DNA of 64,000 bases from assembly GCF_000718135.1 (NCBI RefSeq), contig NZ_JOEM01000020.1, positions 62,001 through 126,000 on the forward strand, read 5' to 3'. A program made the translations under genes and the position numbers. The notes beneath the pieces were generated by a model that saw nothing but the letters and a program-made list of their open reading frames with translations, was not told the origin of the DNA and did not search any database. Shown one piece after another: positions 58,592 through 64,000 of this stretch. The number at the start of each line of letters is the position of its first letter. Positions within the stretch are counted from its first letter, which is position 1. The DNA is from Streptomyces cyaneofuscatus. Lineage in GTDB: Bacteria; Actinomycetota; Actinomycetes; Streptomycetales; Streptomycetaceae.

Positions 58592-61246
58592 CTAGGAGAC
58601 GATCCGGCCGTGGGTGGGCAGGACCTGTTCGGCCCAGATGACCTTGCCTTCCGGTGTGTACCGAGTGCCCCAGTGCTCGCTGATCTGTGCCACCAGGAAC
58701 AGTCCGCGGCCTCCCTCGTCCATGCCGGCCGCGTACCGCAGGTGCGGGGCGGTGCTGCTGCTGTCCCCCACCTCGCAGGTCAAGGTGCGATCACGCAGAA
58801 GACGCAGGTGAACCGGGGCCGCGCCGTACCGTATGGCGTTGGTGATGAGCTCGCTGAGAATGAGTTCCGTGCTGAAGACGAGTTCCTCCAGGCCCCACTC
58901 CTCGAGCTGCGCAGCCGCGCGGCTGCGCATGGCGCCGACCTCGCTCGGGTCGAACCGAACGTCCCACTGGGCGACCCGGTCGGCCCCCAGGGTGCGTGTC
59001 CGGGCGATGAGCAGCGCGATGTCGTCGGACGGCTGATCGGGGAGCAGGGCGTCGAGTACGGCGCGGCGGCTGGCGTCCGGGTCCCGGCCGGGGTGGCTCA
59101 GTGCCGTGCGCAGCTTTTCCAGACCCTCCGCGATGTCCCGGCTCCGCTCCTCGACCAGCCCGTCGGTGTACAGGACGAGCTGGCTGCCCTCTGCCAGCCG
59201 CAGTTCCATGGTCTCGAACGGCATGCCTCCCAGCCCGAGCGGGGGACCGGCCGGCAGCTCCGAGATCGTCGTCGTGCCGTCCGGGGCGACCACGAGCGGT
59301 GGCATGTGTCCGGCCCGGGCCATGGTGCAGATCTGGGAGACCGGGTCGTAGACGGCGTACAGGCAGGTGGCTCCCAGGACACCGCCGTCGGGGGCGGCGC
59401 TGTCGCCCTCCTGGTCCATGCGCTGGACGAGGTCGTCGAGACGAGCGAGGAGTTCGTCGGGCGGCAGGTCCAGGGAGGAGAAGTTGTGCACGGCCGTACG
59501 CAGCCGCCCCATGGTGGCGGCGGCGTGCAGGCCGTGCCCGACGACGTCTCCGACGACGAGTCCGACGCGGCTTCCCGGCAGCGGGATCACGTCGAACCAG
59601 TCCCCGCCCACTCCGGACTGGGCGGGCTGGTAGAAATGCGCGACATCCACGGCACTCTGATCGAGCAGATCCCGTGGCAGCAGGCTGCGCTGGAGCGTCA
59701 CGGCGAGCTGGTGTTCGCGCGTGTAGCGGCGGGCGTTGTCCATGGCGACCGCGGCGCGGCCGACGAGCTCCTCCGCCAAGGAGAGGTCGTCCTCGTCGAA
59801 CGGTTCCGGTTTCTGCCACCGCCAGAAGTTGACCACCCCCAGCACGACGCCCCTGGCCTTCAGCGGAGCGGCGATGAGCGAGTGGATTCCGTAAGCGACG
59901 ATCTCCGCTGTCCGGCGCGGGTCCTGGGCATGCCAGCCTGGCGCGTCCCGCAGATCGGGCACGAGTTCGACGGCGCCTGTGCCGTAACCGCGGGCCTGCG
60001 GCGTGGACGGCAGGAAGTCGATCAGAGCGCCGAGGGGGTACAGCGGGTGATCGGAGCGGATGCCGTTGACCGCCGTGCGCCGCATGTCGGCACCCGGGCC
60101 GGGCTCGTCGCCGTTCAGCACCGGGTCGGCCAGGTCGACCGTCACGAAGTCCGCGAACCGGGGGACGGCGACGTCGGCCAGCTCCTCCGCGGTCCGCACC
60201 ACGTCGAGCGTGGTGCCGACGTCACCCCCGGCGTCGTAGAGCAGCTTGAGCCGTTTCCGGGCCGTTTCCGCACGGCTGCTCAGGAGCTGCATCTCGGTGG
60301 AGTCGCGGATGGTGACCGCCGAGCCCTGCGGGCGGCCCCCGGGGTGGGTGGGCCGCTGATTGACGACGAGCAGCCGGTCCCCGGCCTCCAGCACCTCGTC
60401 GGTGGCGATCCGGCCGGACAGCAGCAGGTCCGCCATCCGGCGGTCCATGCCGACCTCGTCGACGGGGCGTCCCTCGGCGTCGTCCGGCAGGTCGAGCAGT
60501 CGTCCGGCCTCATCGTTCGCCAGGAGCAGCCGTCCTTCGCCGTCGGTGATCAGCACCCCCTCGCGGACGGCGTGGAGCACCGCGTCGTGGTGCTCGTACA
60601 TGCGCGTCATCTCCTGCGTGCCGAGCCCGTGGGTCTGGCGGCGGAGTCTTCGGCTGATCAGCGCCGAGCCGACGGTGGCCAGCGCCAGGCCGCCGGCGAT
60701 GGACAGGAGGAAGACCGGAAGCTGTTGGTTGGCGATGCCGGTGACGCTCTTCACCGTCAGACCCGCCGATACGAGGGCGATGACCTCGCCTTCGGCCGAG
60801 GTGACCGGCACGATCGCCTGGATCTCCTTGCCGAGTGGTCCCTGCACACTCTCGGTGTGTACCCGGCCGGCGAGCGAGGGCTCGATCGTGCCGACGAAGC
60901 GCTCGCCGATGCGATCGGGCTGAGGGTGGCTGTAGCGGATGCCTTGGGTGTCCATCACCACGATGAAGTCCACCCCTGCGGCCTTGCGCGTCTCCTCGGC
61001 GAGAGGCTGCAGAATCGAGGACGGGTCCGGCGCCTTCAGGGCTTCCCGCAGGCCCAGGGACTTCGCGAAGGTCTGCGCCACGGAGACGGACCGGTTGCGC
61101 GCCTCTCGGTCGATGTCGTGCCGCGACTGCAACACCAGGGCCAGCAAGGCCCCGGCGGCGAGCAGCACCACGATCGCCACCTGGAGGACGAATACCTGCC
61201 CGGCGACGCTTCCGGATCTTCTGCCTAGGCTCGACCGCACCGGCAT
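58592..61246 (-). CDS. SpoIIE-type PP2C phosphatase with sensor, PAS, GAF and ATPase domains
   Basis: An 884-residue membrane sensor. Domains in order: helix (about 14-40), extracytoplasmic sensor to 165 (FIVVMDTQGIRYSHPQPDRIG, CitA/DcuS-like), helix (173-197), PAS (215-325: VREGVLITDGEGRLLLANDEAGRLL), GAF (345-510), SpoIIE phosphatase (520-740: GGDWFDVIPLPGSRVGLVVGDVVGHG), and a C-terminal anti-sigma-type ATPase (LILSELITNAIRYG, GRGLFLV). Such proteins both phosphorylate and dephosphorylate anti-anti-sigma factors in response to a signal. ATG at 61246 begins just before the first helix; GTG at 61300 is possible. Confidence 0.9.
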   Translation of the reverse strand: MPVRSSLGRRSGSVAGQVFVLQVAIVVLLAAGALLALVLQSRHDIDREARNRSVSVAQTFAKSLGLREALKAPDPSSILQPLAEETRKAAGVDFIVVMDTQGIRYSHPQPDRIGERFVGTIEPSLAGRVHTESVQGPLGKEIQAIVPVTSAEGEVIALVSAGLTVKSVTGIANQQLPVFLLSIAGGLALATVGSALISRRLRRQTHGLGTQEMTRMYEHHDAVLHAVREGVLITDGEGRLLLANDEAGRLLDLPDDAEGRPVDEVGMDRRMADLLLSGRIATDEVLEAGDRLLVVNQRPTHPGGRPQGSAVTIRDSTEMQLLSSRAETARKRLKLLYDAGGDVGTTLDVVRTAEELADVAVPRFADFVTVDLADPVLNGDEPGPGADMRRTAVNGIRSDHPLYPLGALIDFLPSTPQARGYGTGAVELVPDLRDAPGWHAQDPRRTAEIVAYGIHSLIAAPLKARGVVLGVVNFWRWQKPEPFDEDDLSLAEELVGRAAVAMDNARRYTREHQLAVTLQRSLLPRDLLDQSAVDVAHFYQPAQSGVGGDWFDVIPLPGSRVGLVVGDVVGHGLHAAATMGRLRTAVHNFSSLDLPPDELLARLDDLVQRMDQEGDSAAPDGGVLGATCLYAVYDPVSQICTMARAGHMPPLVVAPDGTTTISELPAGPPLGLGGMPFETMELRLAEGSQLVLYTDGLVEERSRDIAEGLEKLRTALSHPGRDPDASRRAVLDALLPDQPSDDIALLIARTRTLGADRVAQWDVRFDPSEVGAMRSRAAAQLEEWGLEELVFSTELILSELITNAIRYGAAPVHLRLLRDRTLTCEVGDSSSTAPHLRYAAGMDEGGRGLFLVAQISEHWGTRYTPEGKVIWAEQVLPTHGRIVS

Positions 61247-61501
61247 GCCGGACACGAGAGACAGGACGCGCTCACAACCCCAGTTGTAGCACCTCCCCAC
61301 GTCCAGGTCTTCCGGTGTTCACCGTACGTATCGGTGCCACCTCGCAGGGTCTTCCCTTCCGAGGGGATGGACGGGGCCTGGCCGCATTGTCAGTGGGGGC
61401 GCCTAGAGTCTCTCCCACTCGTCACGGTGCGTTGCCGTCGGCGGGTCTCATCAGCGTGCCGCTGCTCGGCGGCGGCGTACGGAACACGGGGAGAACAGCG
61501 C

Positions 61502-62362
61502 ATGGGGTGGGTACCGGCGGGCGACTACGAAGTCGCCCTGGAGGCAGGCAAGGTGGTCTGCCGCAACGGGAAGGGCCGGCGGCTCAAGTCCGTACCGGCC
61601 AAGCTGAAGGAGGATCCGGCGGTCGTCGGGCTCCGGCAGCTGACCGAGTGGCTGGAGCGGCACGAAGGCCGGTGCCTGACCGACGTCGAGCAGTGGATGG
61701 TGCGCTCCCTGCCCGTCCCCACCGCCGTCCTCGCCCAGGTCTGGCCCGACCCGGCGTGGCAGGCGGCCCTGCGGGACGTGGTGGTCACCGGCGCGGACGG
61801 CGGTGTCGCCGGGTTCCTGCGCGATGTCGACCCCGACCGCGGCCTCGGCCTCGTCGATCTGGACGGCGATACGGTCCGCATCACCCCGGACGTCGTGAGC
61901 CTGCCGCACCCCGTCCTCCTCGACGACCTGGACGACCTGCGGGAGTTCGCGGTGGAACTGGGGGTGAGCCAGCGGGTGGAGCAGCTGTTCCGCGAGGTGT
62001 GGCGCCGCCCGCCGGGCCTCGCCCCGGACACCGTCTCCGTGGACACCTACGCCGGCGGCGTCTTCAAGGAACTGCGCTTCCTGCACGGCCGCGTCACCCA
62101 GCTCGGCTACCGGTCGCGCGGCGGATACGCGGTCTGCCCGGTCGTCGAGGACGGTGCCACGGTCGAGGCCCGTATCTGGATCGGCGAGCACGACGGCTAC
62201 GACGAGTACGGCACCGAGACGGGTCCCCTCGGCTGGACCGACCCCTCCGGGCGCGCGCTGACGGCCGCCGAGGTCGGCCCTGTCGCGTGGTCCGAGGGCA
62301 TGCGCATGGCGGCGGCGCTCTACGCCGGTCGCGACGTGGAGGACGAGGAGCGGGCGGCATGA
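61502..62362 (+). CDS. DUF4132-domain-like protein
   Basis: A 286-residue soluble protein. I associate its N-terminal part (GDYEVALEAGKVVCRNGKGRRLKSVPAKLKEDPAV) and the RVEQLFREVWRR...YAGGVFKELRFLHGRV segment with the DUF4132/MolR C-terminal domain. No catalytic motif is evident and the function is unknown. ATG at 61502 follows ACGGGGAGAACAGCGC. It overlaps the next gene by 4 bases (ATGA), showing the two are expressed together. Confidence 0.75.
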   Translation: MGWVPAGDYEVALEAGKVVCRNGKGRRLKSVPAKLKEDPAVVGLRQLTEWLERHEGRCLTDVEQWMVRSLPVPTAVLAQVWPDPAWQAALRDVVVTGADGGVAGFLRDVDPDRGLGLVDLDGDTVRITPDVVSLPHPVLLDDLDDLREFAVELGVSQRVEQLFREVWRRPPGLAPDTVSVDTYAGGVFKELRFLHGRVTQLGYRSRGGYAVCPVVEDGATVEARIWIGEHDGYDEYGTETGPLGWTDPSGRALTAAEVGPVAWSEGMRMAAALYAGRDVEDEERAA

Positions 62363-64000
62363 GCACCACGACGACGAACACCGAAGCGAACAGTGACGTG
62401 AACACCGACACCGGCACCGACATCGGCACTGACACCAGCACCGGCACAGCGGCGCTCCCTGCCCAGGCGCGTGCCCACGCCCGCGGCCGTGCCACCGGAA
62501 ACCCCGCCGCCGAGGCCCGCGCCGCGGCCCTGCTGGACGCGGGCGCCGTCCTCCCCGCCGGCACCACCGACCGGGACGACGCCGACGCGCTCACCGCCCG
62601 CACCTACACGCACACCGCACTCGGCGACCGCCCCGTGGTGCGTCTCGTGCCCGGCACCCTCGGCGAAGCCGAGGACCTGGCCCTGGAGTTCCTCGGGCTG
62701 GCCCGGACCGCCGAGGCCCCCGTCGTGGGCCAGGTCCGCCGCGAGACGCTGGGCTTCCCCGCCTGGGCGCTGGTCAACGACCCGGCCAACGGGCACCACG
62801 CCCTGGCCCTGGTCAAGGACATCGAGCGGCTGGGCCGGCAGGCCAGGACCCGCGCCGGTGCCGCCAAGGAGGGCTTCGACGACCTCGGTACCCGGCTCGG
62901 CCGGGCCGTCCCGCACTTCCTCCCCACCTACTACGAGCAGGTCGCCCGCCTCTTCCTCCAGGCGGAGAACACCACCTACGCGGCCTCCTTCTTCGGCAAG
63001 GCCCGAGAGGCCGAGCGGGTCCACGGTCTCGTCGTGGACGAGGACCGGCAGCGGGCCGTCTTCCTGGAGTTCGCCTTCGCCGGCGCCCTGACCGTCAAGG
63101 CGCTGCGGCAGTATGTGCGGGACCTGGTGGCCCGGCTCGCCCCGGCGGACGCCTGGGCGCAGTTCCGCCGCCTGCTGGTCGAGCGCTGCGCCGCGGGCAT
63201 GCCGCCCTACGCGGCGCTGCCCCAGGACGTGCGGGCCCTGGTCAAGGCCGCCGGGCTGGACCGCGAGAGCGCCGAACGCGACCTGGTGGCCGACCTGATC
63301 GGCTCCCCGGGCGTGGTCCGCGCCCCCGCCTCGTTCTGGACGGCCTACCGCGACGCCGTCGTCGCCCTCGCCCACCGGGACCCGGCCGTGCGCGCCCGGC
63401 TCCTCGGCTTCTTCCCGGAGACCTTCACCGAGAGCGGCGGCCGGGACCGGGACGGCGAGCGGGGCTGGCTCACGCTGCTGGCCGAGTCCGGCGCCGAGGA
63501 GCTGCTCACCACCCTCCCCGACAACCCCGGTACCTCCGGTGTTTCCGGTGCATCCGGCGTATCCGGCGCTTCCGGTGCCTCCGGTGAGGACGCCCCGTCC
63601 GTCTCCCCGGCGGACTGGCTCGCCCGCTGGGAGGCGCACCGCCGACGCTCCTCGGCCACCGTGGGCCGCAGCCCCGAGACCCTCGCCCTGGTCGCCCGCG
63701 CGGCGGACCGGCTGCGCGCCGACGGACGACCGGTCGAGCTGTTCCAGGGCCGCTGGCAGCGCACCGCCGACCTGGACGTCCTCGACCTCTGCCTGGCCTC
63801 CGGCATCCCCGTCGCCGAGCCGGACGACGAGGACCCGGGCACCCGGCAGTCCCCGGGCTTCGCCCTCGACCGCTGGCTGACCGACACCGCACCCGGCGCG
63901 CGGGACCTCGCCGCCCTCGCCGCACGCCCCGCCTTCCGCGCCCTGCTGAGCCGCACCGTCGGCGAGCTCGGCGGCGGACGCGGCCGGCGGCTGAGCGACG
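62359..64000 (+). CDS. Large protein coupled to the DUF4132-like gene, 3' end outside window
   Basis: An open frame of at least 547 codons running off the window. The product starts with a Thr/Asp/Gly-rich low-complexity segment (NTDTGTDIGTDTSTGT), then an Ala-rich helical region (EARAAALLDAGAVLPAGTT), and a long helical domain with no motif I recognise (HFLPTYYEQVARLFLQAENTTYAASFFGKAREAERVHGL). A Thr/Val/Ala-Ser-Gly repeat interrupts it near residue 392. It overlaps the DUF4132-like gene by 4 bases. In such operons large partners of this kind sit with MoxR ATPases and VWA proteins, but none is visible here. Confidence 0.75.
   Translation, partial: MSTTTTNTEANSDVNTDTGTDIGTDTSTGTAALPAQARAHARGRATGNPAAEARAAALLDAGAVLPAGTTDRDDADALTARTYTHTALGDRPVVRLVPGTLGEAEDLALEFLGLARTAEAPVVGQVRRETLGFPAWALVNDPANGHHALALVKDIERLGRQARTRAGAAKEGFDDLGTRLGRAVPHFLPTYYEQVARLFLQAENTTYAASFFGKAREAERVHGLVVDEDRQRAVFLEFAFAGALTVKALRQYVRDLVARLAPADAWAQFRRLLVERCAAGMPPYAALPQDVRALVKAAGLDRESAERDLVADLIGSPGVVRAPASFWTAYRDAVVALAHRDPAVRARLLGFFPETFTESGGRDRDGERGWLTLLAESGAEELLTTLPDNPGTSGVSGASGVSGASGASGEDAPSVSPADWLARWEAHRRRSSATVGRSPETLALVARAADRLRADGRPVELFQGRWQRTADLDVLDLCLASGIPVAEPDDEDPGTRQSPGFALDRWLTDTAPGARDLAALAARPAFRALLSRTVGELGGGRGRRLSD
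63532..63585 (+). repeat. In-frame 9-bp minisatellite
   Basis: Six tandem 9-base units of the form NNNTCCGGY encode repeated x-Ser-Gly tripeptides (x = T, V, A) in the truncated large protein. Units are not identical; copy number may vary between strains. Confidence 0.75.

Overview
The window is a 64-kb piece of a high-GC actinomycete chromosome, almost certainly Streptomyces. Third codon positions are nearly all G or C, many genes start with GTG, and GTGA/ATGA stop-start overlaps are common. The content is also typical of the genus: a hopanoid cluster, a CvnABCD conservon, a SpoIIE-type phosphatase and a c-di-AMP riboswitch before a cell-wall hydrolase. The idi to zinc-exporter to hopanoid order resembles, from memory, the region around SCO6750-SCO6771 of S. 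coelicolor; this was not checked against a database.

Layout. (1) 1-4.9 kb: an RsbW-like ATPase, IPP isomerase (idi), a methyltransferase-acetyltransferase fusion with a short leader ORF, a CDF zinc exporter with a Zur-like box, and galE. (2) 5.1-12.1 kb: a seven-gene, partly overlapping run: a DUF5941-like CDP-alcohol phosphotransferase, a sugar-nucleotidyltransferase-type enzyme, a glycerol-1-phosphate-dehydrogenase-like enzyme, a second CDP-alcohol phosphotransferase with a degenerate active-site motif, a GT2 glycosyltransferase and a two-gene ABC exporter. It looks like a pathway for an uncharacterised phosphodiester-containing lipid or wall polymer. (3) 12.5-23.2 kb: hopanoid biosynthesis (hpnC, hpnD, hpnE, prenyl diphosphate synthase, shc, hpnG, hpnH, hpnO), then an XRE-cupin regulator and a small membrane protein. 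(4) 23.2-26.6 kb: a tyrosine phosphatase, a ydaO-type riboswitch with its LysM/M23 hydrolase, and an SGNH hydrolase.

(5) 26.6-32.8 kb: a compact operon matching the STM4011-STM4015 families of unknown function: two radical SAM proteins, an alkaline-phosphatase-superfamily hydrolase, an ATP-grasp-like protein and two leucine-rich-repeat paralogues. This is the strongest candidate for an undescribed system. Two uncharacterised genes diverge from it. (6) 34.5-37.5 kb: a TetR regulator, a 2-oxoglutarate-type oxygenase coupled to an unknown protein, and a small upstream gene whose reading frame is broken. (7) 37.8-41 kb: an F420/PPOX enzyme, a metallo-beta-lactamase-fold hydrolase and a long-form GAPDH. 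(8) 41.4-45.4 kb: a five-gene conservon. (9) 45.4-56 kb: a LacI regulator, an SsuABC-like ABC transporter, a TetR/epimerase pair with two operators, a Tat-exported TIM-barrel protein and a 1166-residue secreted ThuA/sugar-dehydrogenase/PKD protein. An identical 14-bp operator precedes both the transporter and the secreted protein, linking them into one regulon. (10) 56-64 kb: an MmcQ-like protein, a split transketolase behind a SoxR/MerR-type box, tRNA-Pro(GGG), a SpoIIE phosphatase/kinase, and a DUF4132-like operon cut by the window edge.

Starts were chosen from Shine-Dalgarno position, overlaps and remembered family lengths. Family names come from recognition of the protein sequences, not from a search.
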